64,000 bases of DNA from UBA2965 sp036526135 (GCA_036526135.1 DATCZA010000008.1:81503-145502); one strand, 5' to 3'. Shown: positions 26,683 through 36,165, numbered from the stretch's first letter. Numbers and translations: made by a program. The notes: generated by a model from the sequence alone, not told the origin.

Positions 26683-26711
26683 ATGATATTTATCAGAAGA
26701 TTGATTGTCAC
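26683..26711 (-). promoter_or_regulatory. Sigma-70-like promoter of the histone-like gene
   Basis: On the minus strand GTGACA (26711-26706) and TATCAT (26688-26683) are separated by exactly 17 nt, immediately after the adk stop. Predicted transcription begins near 26676. This lets the histone-like gene be expressed separately from the long adk operon upstream. Confidence 0.55.
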
Positions 26712-27361
26712 TAGTTGATTTTCAGCCCTGCGAGAACTCTTTGCTGAATTTCGTTGACGTCACCCTGACCATCCACACTCAGATAACTCAGCTCGTTGCT
26801 CTGCGCTTTCTGCTCATAGAAATTTACGAGCGGATGCGTTTGCTGATGATAAACAGCGAGCCTTTCGCGCACGGTTTCCTCACGGTCGTCCTCACGCTGA
26901 ATGAGCTCCTCTCCCGTCTGGTCATCCACCCCGGCGACTTTTGGCGGGTTGAAATCGACATGGTAGACGCGGCCGGATTGCGGATGAACACGCCGTCCGC
27001 TCATCCGCTTCACGATTTCCTCGTCCGGCACGGTAATCTCGACAACGAAATCGATGGAAACGCCCGCTTCGCTCAGCGCCTCTGCCTGGGGAATCGTTCG
27101 TGGAAACCCGTCAAAGAGAAATCCTTCCGCACAGTCCTCGTCGGCGATCCGCTCTTTGACGAGCTCGATGATGATGTCGTCGGAAACGAGCGCGCCCGAG
27201 TCCATCACCGCCTTGACGCGCTGTCCGAGGGGCGAGCCCTGCTGAACGGCCGAGCGGAGCATGTCCCCTGTCGATATCTGCGGTATGCCGAACGCCTCGC
27301 AGATGAACTGTGCCTGCGTGCCCTTTCCCGCTCCCGGTGGCCCAATTAAGATGACTTTCAC
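26711..27361 (-). CDS. adk: Adenylate kinase
   Basis: Adk interconverts AMP, ADP and ATP. The 216-residue product has the P-loop LIGPPGAGKGTQAQFI, FDGFPRTIPQAEAL, and a long-type LID domain (GRRVHPQSGRVYHVDFNPPK to LIQREDD) without zinc cysteines, as in gammaproteobacteria. It overlaps the relA stop by 4 nt, so it is the last core gene of the array running down from rpoE. Coupling adk to relA places two adenine-nucleotide enzymes in one message. Confidence 0.98.
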   Translation of the reverse strand: MKVILIGPPGAGKGTQAQFICEAFGIPQISTGDMLRSAVQQGSPLGQRVKAVMDSGALVSDDIIIELVKERIADEDCAEGFLFDGFPRTIPQAEALSEAGVSIDFVVEITVPDEEIVKRMSGRRVHPQSGRVYHVDFNPPKVAGVDDQTGEELIQREDDREETVRERLAVYHQQTHPLVNFYEQKAQSNELSYLSVDGQGDVNEIQQRVLAGLKIN

Positions 27362-29376
27362 GCGCCCTTCTCCCTGTCGTTCTGATCAATCACCCTGCGC
27401 ACGTCGATGACGTCGGGTATCTGTCGTAGCTGATCAACGATCACCGCCAATTGCGCGAGCCCCCCGAGCTTCAATTCGAACAGGAGGTGCGCACGTTTGG
27501 TATCCGGATCCACCCGCCCTGTATTCCCCACCAGAGCGAGATGGCTCTGGGTGAGAAGAACGCTGATGTCGCGCAACAACCCTTCGCGATCGGTCGCTTC
27601 GATCGCAACGGCGTAAGTCTCCGCAACACCATCATCGGACGGGGGAATAAGGCTCATCTGGCGCGCCGACTGTTCGGCCGGGTAAAGGCATTCTACGACA
27701 TCCGCGATCTGACAATCGCCCACGGCCAGCGCGCGCAGCAAGCCTTCCTCATCATCGAGTCCAAGCTCGGTCGCAACCGATCCCAGCGTCCGGGAATCGG
27801 GTTTCGCCACGCACAACCGATCGCTCATGTCGGCAATCATCGTGATGCCAAAGGCACGATTCTCATAGTCGGGGCGCTCGCGAAACCAGTCCTGAATCTG
27901 TTCCCGGGCGCGTGCGGTGCGAACATAACCAAGCTTGCGATCAAGCCACGCCCGATTCGGCGACTGGTATTTGGCGGTAACGATCTCTACCCGCTGTCCT
28001 GTCTCTAACGGCGTGTTGAGACTGACCGTGCGCCCGTCCACCCGCGCGCCGCAACAGCTGTGACCAACCTCGGTATGCACGCGGTACGCAAAATCGACGG
28101 GGGTTGCGCCGGCAGTGAGGTCGAGGACGTGGCCCTGAGGCGTGTAGACGAAAATGCGCTCTTCACGAACCCGCTCGGCAAGCTCGCTTTCGATGCCGCG
28201 AGTAAGGTTCCAGGCACCGGCGGTATCCTGCCAGTCCACGACCTGACGCAGCCAGTTCATCTTTTCGGAATACGGCATCGCTTCCCGATCCCCGCCTTTG
28301 TAATCCCAATGGGCGCAGACGCCGAGCTCCGATTCCTGATGCATTTCGTGGGTACGGATCTGTACTTCGAGGGTTCCGCCACCCGGCCACATCACCGCCG
28401 TGTGAATGGACCGATAGCCGTTTTCTTTGGGAACGGCAATGTAGTCGTCGAACTCGCTGGGAATGTGACGCCACAGACCGTGCACGATGCCAAGGCTTGC
28501 ATAGCACTGCGCGATGTCGGGCACGATGATCCGCACCGCACGCACGTCGTAGACCTCTTCGAATCCGACCTTTTTCGCACGCATCTTCCGATAGATGCTG
28601 AATATGTGCTTCGCCCTGCCGCTGACCGCGGCGTCGATACCGGCGGCACGCAGCTTTTCCTCCAGCGAAGAGACCACCGACGCAACCTGGGCTTCCCGCT
28701 CTTCACGACGGCCGTCCAGCCGGCGTGCGATGTCCATGTAGACTTCCGGCTCGAGGTAGCGCAAGGCAAGATCCTCGAGTTCCCACTTGAGTCGCCAGAT
28801 ACCCAGACGATTGGCCAGCGGGGCGAATATGAGGTGCGCTTCCCGCGCAATCCGCTGACGTCTCTCGTCGGGCCCGTCCTTTGCGGCTCGCAGCGCGACA
28901 ACCCTCTCCGCCAGCTTGAGCACGGCAACCCGAGCGTCGTCGATCATCGAGACGAGCATGCTGCGTACATTCTCGATCTGGTCGCGCGACTCGATGGTCT
29001 GGAGCGGCGCGTTCGACATTTCGAGGATGCTCGTGCTCGCCATCCTGACGACCGACCCAAGGAGTTCGGCAGTTTCCGCATCCAGAGCATCCCCAACCCG
29101 GCCGAGCTCCAGCGCGCCGGCACGTACAGGGCGATAAAGGAGAGCGGCGCAGACGGTGGGGGTATCCATCATCAGATCCGCTACCAGGCCACCCAGGGCG
29201 ACGCCGGTTTCCAGATACCGGTCGGGCGCGTCCTCGATTTGCCGAACGAGCTCCGCCGCCTGTCGGATTCGAGCCGGGTCGAGCGCAGAGCGGTCTTCGC
29301 AGACGTTCTCAGACCAGCTCAGGATATCGATGCGGCCATCGGCGTGCCGGGGAACGCTGTCGCCTACCTTGACCAT
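27358..29376 (-). CDS. relA: (p)ppGpp synthetase RelA
   Basis: RelA makes (p)ppGpp on stalled ribosomes. The 672-residue product has a degenerate hydrolase domain lacking the HD pair, and a synthetase domain with GRAKHIFSIYRKM, EFDDYIAVPKENGYRSIHTAV and VQIRTHEMHQESELG. The EFDD motif marks the synthesis-only RelA branch rather than SpoT. TGS (FVYTPQGHVLDLTAGATPVD), a helical/zinc-finger region and a C-terminal ACT domain follow. It starts inside the rlmD stop codon (TGATG). Confidence 0.96.
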   Translation of the reverse strand: MVKVGDSVPRHADGRIDILSWSENVCEDRSALDPARIRQAAELVRQIEDAPDRYLETGVALGGLVADLMMDTPTVCAALLYRPVRAGALELGRVGDALDAETAELLGSVVRMASTSILEMSNAPLQTIESRDQIENVRSMLVSMIDDARVAVLKLAERVVALRAAKDGPDERRQRIAREAHLIFAPLANRLGIWRLKWELEDLALRYLEPEVYMDIARRLDGRREEREAQVASVVSSLEEKLRAAGIDAAVSGRAKHIFSIYRKMRAKKVGFEEVYDVRAVRIIVPDIAQCYASLGIVHGLWRHIPSEFDDYIAVPKENGYRSIHTAVMWPGGGTLEVQIRTHEMHQESELGVCAHWDYKGGDREAMPYSEKMNWLRQVVDWQDTAGAWNLTRGIESELAERVREERIFVYTPQGHVLDLTAGATPVDFAYRVHTEVGHSCCGARVDGRTVSLNTPLETGQRVEIVTAKYQSPNRAWLDRKLGYVRTARAREQIQDWFRERPDYENRAFGITMIADMSDRLCVAKPDSRTLGSVATELGLDDEEGLLRALAVGDCQIADVVECLYPAEQSARQMSLIPPSDDGVAETYAVAIEATDREGLLRDISVLLTQSHLALVGNTGRVDPDTKRAHLLFELKLGGLAQLAVIVDQLRQIPDVIDVRRVIDQNDREKGA

Positions 29377-30704
29377 CAGCGAGATGCCCCGGTGCGCGAG
29401 TAAGAGGGGACGAAAACCCCGAGGGTTTCCACGTGCGCCGTCTGCGGGAACATATCAAAGACGCCCACGTCGATCAGCGCGAAACCTTGCTTCTCGAAGA
29501 CGGCGGCATCGCTGGCAAACGTCATGGGGTTACAGGAAACGTAGACCACCCGCTCGAGCTCCGTGCCGCTCAGCCAACGGGCGAGGTGGGGACCGGCACC
29601 GGAACGCGGTGGGTCGAGAAGAAGCCGTTGGGTGCCGGCGGGGATCGCATAGCCCGAATCATACAGATCGGCTACGTCAAACTCACATCGGTGCTCGAGA
29701 CCATTGAGGTCCGCGTTTTCCCGGGCCCGCTCGATAGCGCCGGCAGACGCCTCAAAGCCCTTGACCTTTGCGCCATGCCGGGCCAGCACCAGAGAAAAAT
29801 TGCCTATGCCGCAGAAGAGATCGGCGATGGTGATTCCCGGCCGCGGGTCCAAGGCGACCGCTACGGACGACGCGAGCGCGCGATTGATCGCAGGGTTCAC
29901 CTGCACGAAATCCGCCACGTCAAAACGGTAGGTGACGCCGAACTCCATGATGGAATAGGTCAGCTTCGGCCGCTTCCCTGGCGCTCCGAGCAACATGAGG
30001 GAGTCGTATCCACCGGCCTGCAGATAGACCCGCATCCGAAGCCTTCGCGACATCTCCTCCAGCCTGACCTGGGATTCCGGACCGAGCGGATCCAGATGAC
30101 GAACGATCACCGCCTGCGAGTCATCTCCAGCGACCAGCTCTACCTGAGGCACGCGGTGTCTTTCGCGCAGGCTCGAGAGGGTTGACTGAAGGTCCGGGAG
30201 ACATCGCGCGAGCGGCTCGGCGAGGATCCTGCAATCCGCCATTCGAACCACGCGGCTGCTGAAACTTTCGCGAAATCCCACCAGCAGGTTGTCGCCGACG
30301 CAGCGGACCCCGAGCCGGGCTTTGTGACGGTAGTGAAGCCGAGGACCGGAGACCGGCCTTCTCACGCTCTGGGGAACCACCCCATTGGCTGCCAGCGCAT
30401 CGAGCAGGACCTTCTCCTTGTGCCGCAGCTGAGCACCATGTTCGAGGTGTTGCAGACTGCAGCCACCGCAGCGCGGAAAGACCGTGCAGGGGGCCGCGCG
30501 CCGAAGCGGCGCCCGATCGCGCACCTCGACGGCCTCAGCAAGCAGCGCGCCGGCGCGTCGCTTGAGCACTCGCGCGGTGACCGTCTCGCCAGGCAGGGCA
30601 TTGCGGATCCTCACGTACCGACCCTCGAACTGCCCTTCACCCAGCCCATCCTCGCCAAGAGCAGTTACCGCCACCTCCACTTCCCTGATGCGACGACGGC
30701 TCAA
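29376..30704 (-). CDS. rlmD: 23S rRNA (uracil-1939-C5)-methyltransferase
   Basis: RlmD methylates U1939 of 23S rRNA. The 442-residue product has an N-terminal TRAM domain, the [4Fe-4S] cysteines in CTVFPRCGGCSLQH plus the later Cys of MADCRIL, a SAM domain (IADLFCGIGNFSLVLA), and the nucleophile Cys in VVYVSCNPMTFASD. It overlaps recO by 4 nt. In E. coli rlmD is also immediately upstream of relA, so the pairing is conserved even though the surrounding operon differs. Confidence 0.96.
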   Translation of the reverse strand: MSRRRIREVEVAVTALGEDGLGEGQFEGRYVRIRNALPGETVTARVLKRRAGALLAEAVEVRDRAPLRRAAPCTVFPRCGGCSLQHLEHGAQLRHKEKVLLDALAANGVVPQSVRRPVSGPRLHYRHKARLGVRCVGDNLLVGFRESFSSRVVRMADCRILAEPLARCLPDLQSTLSSLRERHRVPQVELVAGDDSQAVIVRHLDPLGPESQVRLEEMSRRLRMRVYLQAGGYDSLMLLGAPGKRPKLTYSIMEFGVTYRFDVADFVQVNPAINRALASSVAVALDPRPGITIADLFCGIGNFSLVLARHGAKVKGFEASAGAIERARENADLNGLEHRCEFDVADLYDSGYAIPAGTQRLLLDPPRSGAGPHLARWLSGTELERVVYVSCNPMTFASDAAVFEKQGFALIDVGVFDMFPQTAHVETLGVFVPSYSRTGASR

Positions 30705-31405
30705 TGCTCACCCCCCCGCAGCAGCAGACGGCGACTGGTGAGCGGTTTCGAACCCAGAAGCTCCCCCAGCGCGAGCCGGAATATCCTCTTCGCAGCCTGC
30801 CTGACCGCCGCCGACTCAAAGTTCTCTTCGGCTATCTCGAGAAGAAGCCGGCCCTCAAACCCCTCGGCGGGCTGCCCGGGAAAGAAGCCGCGCTGCACGT
30901 CGAGCTCGTAGATCACGTCCTGCGCGATGGGCTCGCCGGAAGAGGCGTCGTGGCGAAAATCTAGCCCGTAGCCCAGCTCCTGGAGAAGAAGCTTCTCGAA
31001 ACTGCGCAGCGTGACCGCGAGCTCGGCGTCCTGTGATGACAGCCGCTCCAGCGCCCAGCTCAGCGCGGCGAAGATTCTCGGCGCGCTTTCCCCCTCCGCG
31101 ACGAGACGGGTCACCAGCTCGACGACGTAGAACGCCGCATTCATGGCTTCACCCTTCAGCCAGGGCTGTCTCACGGATTCTATGTTCGTCAATGTCAGCA
31201 GGCCGCCGCGTCCGGACCAGCCGGTCACCACGCTGCTGAACGGTTGCACCGGGGATCCGCGCCGCGTGCCCCTGACCCCACGCGCCACGCCGGCCACCCG
31301 ACCGTAATGCCGCGTCAGCAGAGAGACGATGGCGCTCGTCTCTCTGTAAGGGCGAACGTGAAGCACGATGCCGGGCTCACCGGACACGCGACGACCGGCC
31401 GACAT
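30701..31405 (-). CDS. recO: DNA repair protein RecO
   Basis: RecO loads RecA onto SSB-coated DNA with RecR in gap repair. The 234-residue product has an N-terminal OB fold (GIVLHVRPYRETSAIVSLLTRHYGRVAGVARGVRG) and a helical C-terminal domain (FEKLLLQELGYGLDF). The zinc cysteines found in some RecO proteins are absent, as in many gammaproteobacteria. It starts 3 nt after era. pdxJ, often next in this class, is replaced here by rlmD-relA-adk. Confidence 0.94.
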   Translation of the reverse strand: MSAGRRVSGEPGIVLHVRPYRETSAIVSLLTRHYGRVAGVARGVRGTRRGSPVQPFSSVVTGWSGRGGLLTLTNIESVRQPWLKGEAMNAAFYVVELVTRLVAEGESAPRIFAALSWALERLSSQDAELAVTLRSFEKLLLQELGYGLDFRHDASSGEPIAQDVIYELDVQRGFFPGQPAEGFEGRLLLEIAEENFESAAVRQAAKRIFRLALGELLGSKPLTSRRLLLRGGEH

Positions 31406-31408
31406 GGC

Positions 31409-32302
31409 TCAGTCGAATCCCATGCGTCGAAGCTGAGTCCGGTCGTTCGTCCAACCGGGCTTCACTTTTACCCACAATCGCAGCATGACCTTGCGATCGA
31501 GCAGTTTCTCTATGTCCTGTCGAGCGTCCCTTCCCACCTCACGAAGCTTCTCGCCGCCTTTGCCGATGATTATTCTTTTCTGTCCCGGGCGTTCGACATA
31601 GATGTCCGCGGCGATGTCCGTAACCCGCTCTCCCTCCTGGTACCCCTCAATGACGACGGCCGTTCGATGAGGAATTTCATCGCCGTAGCGGCGCATGAGT
31701 TTTTCTCGGATGATCTCCGCCACCAAAAAGCGCTCCGGCTGATCGGTCAGCTGGTCGGCTGGAAACATGTGGGGGTGCTGGGGCAAGGACGACGCCACCT
31801 CGGCCCGCAGCGCATCGAGCCCCTCATCGCGCAACGCGGAAACCGGTATGACCTGATCGAAGCAGCCAAGGTTCTGCAGATGCTCGATGACGGGCAGCAG
31901 ACGGTTCTTGTTGCGGATCAGGTCGATCTTGTTGATTACGGCAAAGCGAGCCGCCCGAGCCTTGCGGACATGGGCAAGCACGACCTCGTCGCCCTCTGTC
32001 CAGACATCGCGATCCACCACCATCACGACGACATCGACGTCCTGAAGGACAGAGGTGGCTGCGCGGACCATGTAGCGATTGATCTGCCGGTCGGTCTGGT
32101 CGTGAATCCCCGGGGTATCCACGTAGATCGCCTGATGCGGCCCGTTGGTGTCCACACCCAGCAGCAGATGCCGGGTCGTTTGTGGTTTGCGGGACGTGAT
32201 TGCCAGTTTTTGCCGCAGCAGGTGATTCAGCAGCGTGGACTTGCCCACGTTGGGTCGACCCACCAGGGCGACGTAGCCGCAACGCTCCACTGCCTCAGCC
32301 AC
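31409..32302 (-). CDS. era: Ribosome-assembly GTPase Era
   Basis: Era binds the 3' end of 16S rRNA during 30S maturation. The 297-residue product has G1 GRPNVGKSTLLN, G2/G3 (TTRHLLLG, VDTPGIHD), G4 NKID and a C-terminal KH domain with the signature IIGKGGEKLREVGRDAR. The start is GTG 32302, overlapping the end of rnc by 8 nt. Confidence 0.97.
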   Translation of the reverse strand: MAEAVERCGYVALVGRPNVGKSTLLNHLLRQKLAITSRKPQTTRHLLLGVDTNGPHQAIYVDTPGIHDQTDRQINRYMVRAATSVLQDVDVVVMVVDRDVWTEGDEVVLAHVRKARAARFAVINKIDLIRNKNRLLPVIEHLQNLGCFDQVIPVSALRDEGLDALRAEVASSLPQHPHMFPADQLTDQPERFLVAEIIREKLMRRYGDEIPHRTAVVIEGYQEGERVTDIAADIYVERPGQKRIIIGKGGEKLREVGRDARQDIEKLLDRKVMLRLWVKVKPGWTNDRTQLRRMGFD

Positions 32303-32987
32303 GTCGTTCGAGCTCCTCGAGCATGGCCTGGGCCGCCTGCTTTTCGGCGGCGCGTCGGCTGGACCCCTGCGCTACGCACTCCAGCTCGAGCGCAGCCACT
32401 CTGCAGCTCACGCGGAACAACCTCTGGTGATCCGATCCTTCGGTCGTGACGATGGCATAGTCGGGCAACCCCAAACCTTCCTTCTGCAGCACCTCCTGCA
32501 GCCTGGTTTTTGCATCCTTGATGGCCGCCGCGTCCAGGCTCTCGACCGGCTCGTCGAACAGGCGATCGATCAGGGCTTCCGCAGCCTCCAGGCCGCCATC
32601 CTCGTGAACGGCCCCAATGACGGCTTCCAGAGCGTCAGCGAGGATGGACGGTCTAGCGTGCCCACCGCTCTTGAGCTCTCCGGCACCGAGCCGCATGTGC
32701 TGGCCCAATCCGAGGCGACGAGCCCGGCGTGCCAGCGAATCGCGCTTCACCAGACTCGAGCGAATCAGCGTAAGCGCATCCTCCCGTTCGGCTGGCAAGA
32801 CGGCATAGAGCCGCTTGGCGATGAGGTATCCTAAGATGGCATCCCCGAGAAACTCCAACCGTTCATTGTGTCGCGAGCCCGAGCTTCGATGGGAAAGCGC
32901 ACGCACGAGCAGCTCGACGTCTTCGAACTGGTAGCCCAGCGCATTCTGCAGCTTTTCCAGGCTGCTTGCTTCGCTCGCCGAACGCAT
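32295..32987 (-). CDS. rnc: Ribonuclease III
   Basis: RNase III cleaves double-stranded RNA, including pre-rRNA. The 230-residue product has the signature NERLEFLGDAILGYLIA (catalytic Glu and Asp), DALEAVIGAVHEDGG (second acidic pair) and a C-terminal dsRNA-binding domain (KTRLQEVLQKEGLGLPDYAI to ASSRRAAEKQAAQAMLEEL-like sequence). A run of eight G serves as the upstream ribosome-binding site. Confidence 0.97.
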   Translation of the reverse strand: MRSASEASSLEKLQNALGYQFEDVELLVRALSHRSSGSRHNERLEFLGDAILGYLIAKRLYAVLPAEREDALTLIRSSLVKRDSLARRARRLGLGQHMRLGAGELKSGGHARPSILADALEAVIGAVHEDGGLEAAEALIDRLFDEPVESLDAAAIKDAKTRLQEVLQKEGLGLPDYAIVTTEGSDHQRLFRVSCRVAALELECVAQGSSRRAAEKQAAQAMLEELERRG

Positions 32988-33061
32988 GATTCACCCCCCC
33001 CAGCGCGAGAAACGACCCCCCGGTTGTGTGCCCCGGCGAAGCGCGTTGGTGCTTGCGATCC

Positions 33062-33442
33062 CTACTGGTAGGTATACTGGTCTTCGAAGCTGAGCACCAG
33101 ATCAATGTTGAACATGAGGGGCTCACGTACCTCGTAGGCGACGTCGATGACGGTACTCTTGCTGGTCCGCTCGATCTTCACGACGTCACGGACCTTAAAG
33201 GTCCGCAGGTTATTGATCTTGAAACGCTTCTCCAAGGAATCCCGGATCGCCCGCTTGTCCATTTCATGAACCTGCGGACCTGGCAGGTCCTCCATCACGG
33301 ACTTCATCGTCTCGAAGTCGATATAGTGAGGAATCAGCCTGAGGCTGAGCCAGACGGCCCCTATCACCGCGCCGATGATGATGACGATTCCCAACGACAC
33401 GGCGCCATCCTGCTTGCGCATGTTGATGTGACGTTTGAGCAT
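33062..33442 (-). CDS. DUF4845 family membrane-anchored protein
   Basis: This 126-residue protein has one N-terminal membrane helix (GAVSLGIVIIIGAVIGAVWLSL) and a soluble, probably periplasmic domain of about 95 residues. Such genes sit between lepB and rnc in many gammaproteobacteria and are classed as DUF4845; the function is unknown. ATG 33442 is supported by GAGG 6 nt upstream. The residue pattern resembles a pseudopilin-like N terminus only superficially. Confidence 0.8.
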   Translation of the reverse strand: MLKRHINMRKQDGAVSLGIVIIIGAVIGAVWLSLRLIPHYIDFETMKSVMEDLPGPQVHEMDKRAIRDSLEKRFKINNLRTFKVRDVVKIERTSKSTVIDVAYEVREPLMFNIDLVLSFEDQYTYQ

Positions 33443-33465
33443 CTTGCACCTCTGCTATGCTTTGT

Positions 33466-34281
33466 TTAGTCCAGCCATTGGTTGCGACTGAACGTCGGCC
33501 AATGGAGTCCAGGGTCCTTGTGCACCCAGATCGCCACCGCCTTGCCGACGATGTTCGCTTCCGGAACGAAGCCCCACACGCGGCTGTCTTCGCTCTTGCC
33601 GCGATTGTCCCCCATCATGAAATAGGAATTCTCGGGCACAACCCACTCTTTCGGCTGTTCGTTGAACGCGTATCGGTATGTAGCGTGACGCCCGTCACCA
33701 AAACTCTCGGAATATTCGCGAATGGCGATGTAACCGGTAGAGAAAGGAACCGATTCGCGAAACTGCTGGATGAACTCGTAATTGGCTCGCTCGCCATTTA
33801 TGTAAAGCGCTTTGTCTTCGTAACGGATCCTGTCCCCGGGCAGGCCGATCACCCGCTTGATGAAATATCTCGAGTCGTGGGGCGGCACGAAAACCATCAC
33901 GTCACCCCGCTCCGGAGCGCCAACGTCGACGATTTTGGTACCCAGCACCGGCAGCCGGATACCGTACGCGTACTTGTTGACCAGGATAAAGTCACCGACC
34001 TGCAGCGTGGGCACCATGGACTCTGACGGAATCTGATACGGTTCGGCGAGAAAACTGCGCAGCACCAGAACCAGCAACAGCACCGGAAAGAACGACCGGG
34101 CGTACTCGACGATTAGGGGTTCCTTGAGCGTCTCTTCGGCGTCAACCTCGGAGATTCCGCCGGCGGTGAGCGCTTCGGCCGCCTTCTCACGTCTCGGCTT
34201 GAGGGCTATCAGGTCGAACAGCCATACCGCGCCTGAGATCAGCACCGCCCAGGTCAGAACCAGAGGGAAATCAATGTCCAT
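33466..34281 (-). CDS. lepB: Signal peptidase I
   Basis: LepB removes signal peptides of exported proteins at the inner membrane. The 271-residue product has two N-terminal membrane helices (LVLTWAVLISGAVWLFDLIA, FFPVLLLVLVLRSFL), the catalytic Ser in IPSESMVPTLQVGD and the catalytic Lys in RYFIKRVIGLPGD. The C-terminal box YFMMGDNRGKSEDSR is intact. It follows lepA by 12 nt. Confidence 0.97.
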   Translation of the reverse strand: MDIDFPLVLTWAVLISGAVWLFDLIALKPRREKAAEALTAGGISEVDAEETLKEPLIVEYARSFFPVLLLVLVLRSFLAEPYQIPSESMVPTLQVGDFILVNKYAYGIRLPVLGTKIVDVGAPERGDVMVFVPPHDSRYFIKRVIGLPGDRIRYEDKALYINGERANYEFIQQFRESVPFSTGYIAIREYSESFGDGRHATYRYAFNEQPKEWVVPENSYFMMGDNRGKSEDSRVWGFVPEANIVGKAVAIWVHKDPGLHWPTFSRNQWLD

Positions 34282-34293
34282 TCGTCTTTCGCC

Positions 34294-36087
34294 CTAGCGT
34301 TCCACTTTGAGAGCGGCAAGAAACGCTTCCTGGGGTATTTCCACCCTGCCGACCTGTTTCATGCGCCTCTTACCGGCCTTCTGCTTCTCGAGGAGCTTTT
34401 TCTTGCGGGTTACGTCACCACCGTAGCACTTGGCCGTCACGTTTTTGCGTAACGCCTTCACAGTTTGCCTGGCGACGATCTGCCCCCCCACGGCCGCCTG
34501 GACGGCCACATCGAACAGCTGCCGGGGAATCAGTTCCTTCATCTTTTCCGCAAGCAGCCGTCCGCGAGAATGGGCCTGGTCACGATGTGCGATCAGCGCC
34601 AGGGCGTCGACCCGCTCGCCGTTGATCAGGATGTCGAGACGCACGAGGTTGCTCGCCTCGAACCGATCGAAACCGTAGTCCAGGGAGGCAAAGCCCCTGC
34701 TGACGGATTTGAGCCTGTCGAAAAAGTCCATTACGACTTCGCTCAACGGCATTTCCCAGGTCATCTGCACCTGACCGGAGGAGTAATGCATCTTCTTCTG
34801 CGTTCCGCGACGCTCGATGCACAGGCTCATCACGCTGCCCACGTAATCCTGAGGCACCAGTATGTGCACCTCGGCTATGGGCTCGCGTATTTCCTGGTAG
34901 TTGGCCGGCAGCCGCGAGGGGTTGTCGATGTGCAGCAGCTGACCGTCTGCGCCAACCACCTCGTACACCACGGTAGGTGCGGAGCTGATCAGGTCGAGGT
35001 CGTACTCGCGCTCCAGCCGCTCCTGCACGATCTCCATGTGGAGCATCCCGAGAAAGCCGCAGCGAAAGCCGAAGCCCAGGGCGTCTGACGATTCGGGCTC
35101 GTAGAACAGGGCCGCGTCGTTGAGCTTGAGCTTTTCGAGCGCCTCGCGAAAGCTCTCGAAGTCTTCGGAGTTGATCGGGAAAAGCCCCGCGTAAACCTGA
35201 GGCTTGATCCGACTGAACCCCGGCAGCTGGGGAACCTCCTGATGCTTGGCATTGACGATGGTGTCCCCGACGGGCGCCCCCTGAATCTCTCTGATACCTG
35301 CCACCACGTAGCCCACCTCGCCAGCCCCGAGGGATTCCCGACCGGACCGTTTCGGGGTGAAGCAGCCCACCTCGTCCACAATGTGTGCCTTGCCTACGGA
35401 CTTGGCGACGATCCGGTCGCCCTTGGTGATGCGGCCATGAACCACGCGCACCAGAGACACGACGCCCAGATAATTGTCGAACCACGAATCCACGATGAGG
35501 GCCTGCAGCGGCGCTTCGGGGTCGCCCTCCGGCGGCGGGATCCTCGAGATCAGCTGCTCGAGCAGTTCGGGCACTCCCGAGCCGGTCTTGGCGCTGACAC
35601 AGAGGACGTCGTGCGCAGATAACCCGATGATGTCCTCGATCTCCGCAGCAACCCTCTCGGGCTCTGCCTGGGGGAGGTCAATCTTGTTGAGTACCGGCAG
35701 GACCTCCAGGCCCTGGTCGATCGCCGTGTAGCAGTTGGCAACCGACTGCGCTTCCACCCCCTGGGCGGCATCGACGACGAGCAGCGCGCCTTCGCAGGCT
35801 GCAAGCGATCGGGAAACTTCGTAGCTGAAGTCCACGTGGCCGGGCGTGTCGATGAAGTTCAGCTTGTAGTCGATGCCATCCAGAGCCTTGTAGGACAGCG
35901 TGACGCTGTGTGCCTTGATGGTGATCCCGCGCTCGCGTTCCAAATCCATGGAGTCGAGCACCTGCTCTTCCATTTCCCGGTCGGCAAGACCGCCGCACAG
36001 CTGGATCAGGCGATCGGCCAGGGTCGACTTGCCGTGGTCGATGTGCGCGATGATCGAAAAATTACGGATGGAAGCGACGCTGCTCAA
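34294..36087 (-). CDS. lepA: Elongation factor 4 (LepA)
   Basis: LepA is a ribosome-dependent GTPase linked to initiation and 30S assembly. The 597-residue product has G1 AHIDHGKSTLADR, G3 DTPGHVDF, G4 NKIDLPQA and the LepA-specific C-terminal domain (GGDVTRKKKLLEKQKAGKRR). The start appears to be TTG 36087, since no ATG or GTG lies in frame between a plausible ribosome site and the conserved IRNFSIIAH. Confidence 0.98.
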   Translation of the reverse strand: MSSVASIRNFSIIAHIDHGKSTLADRLIQLCGGLADREMEEQVLDSMDLERERGITIKAHSVTLSYKALDGIDYKLNFIDTPGHVDFSYEVSRSLAACEGALLVVDAAQGVEAQSVANCYTAIDQGLEVLPVLNKIDLPQAEPERVAAEIEDIIGLSAHDVLCVSAKTGSGVPELLEQLISRIPPPEGDPEAPLQALIVDSWFDNYLGVVSLVRVVHGRITKGDRIVAKSVGKAHIVDEVGCFTPKRSGRESLGAGEVGYVVAGIREIQGAPVGDTIVNAKHQEVPQLPGFSRIKPQVYAGLFPINSEDFESFREALEKLKLNDAALFYEPESSDALGFGFRCGFLGMLHMEIVQERLEREYDLDLISSAPTVVYEVVGADGQLLHIDNPSRLPANYQEIREPIAEVHILVPQDYVGSVMSLCIERRGTQKKMHYSSGQVQMTWEMPLSEVVMDFFDRLKSVSRGFASLDYGFDRFEASNLVRLDILINGERVDALALIAHRDQAHSRGRLLAEKMKELIPRQLFDVAVQAAVGGQIVARQTVKALRKNVTAKCYGGDVTRKKKLLEKQKAGKRRMKQVGRVEIPQEAFLAALKVER

Positions 36088-36122
36088 ACCCTGTCGAACC
36101 AGGTGCCCGATGAAGGCGCGCG

Positions 36123-36152
36123 AGTGTAGCTTATCGGGAGATGCCGGGCCAA
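36123..36152 (-). promoter_or_regulatory. Possible lepA-lepB promoter
   Basis: On the minus strand TTGGCC (36152-36147) and TACACT (36128-36123) are 18 nt apart in the gap between mucD and lepA. A start near 36116 would give a short leader. This would uncouple lepA-lepB-rnc-era from the sigma-E module upstream. Confidence 0.4.
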
Positions 36153-36165
36153 TCGGCTCTCGCCT

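Noticed and set aside
28060..29403. 447-codon plus-strand frame over relA
   Set aside because: Antisense to conserved RelA motifs, no homology signal visible.
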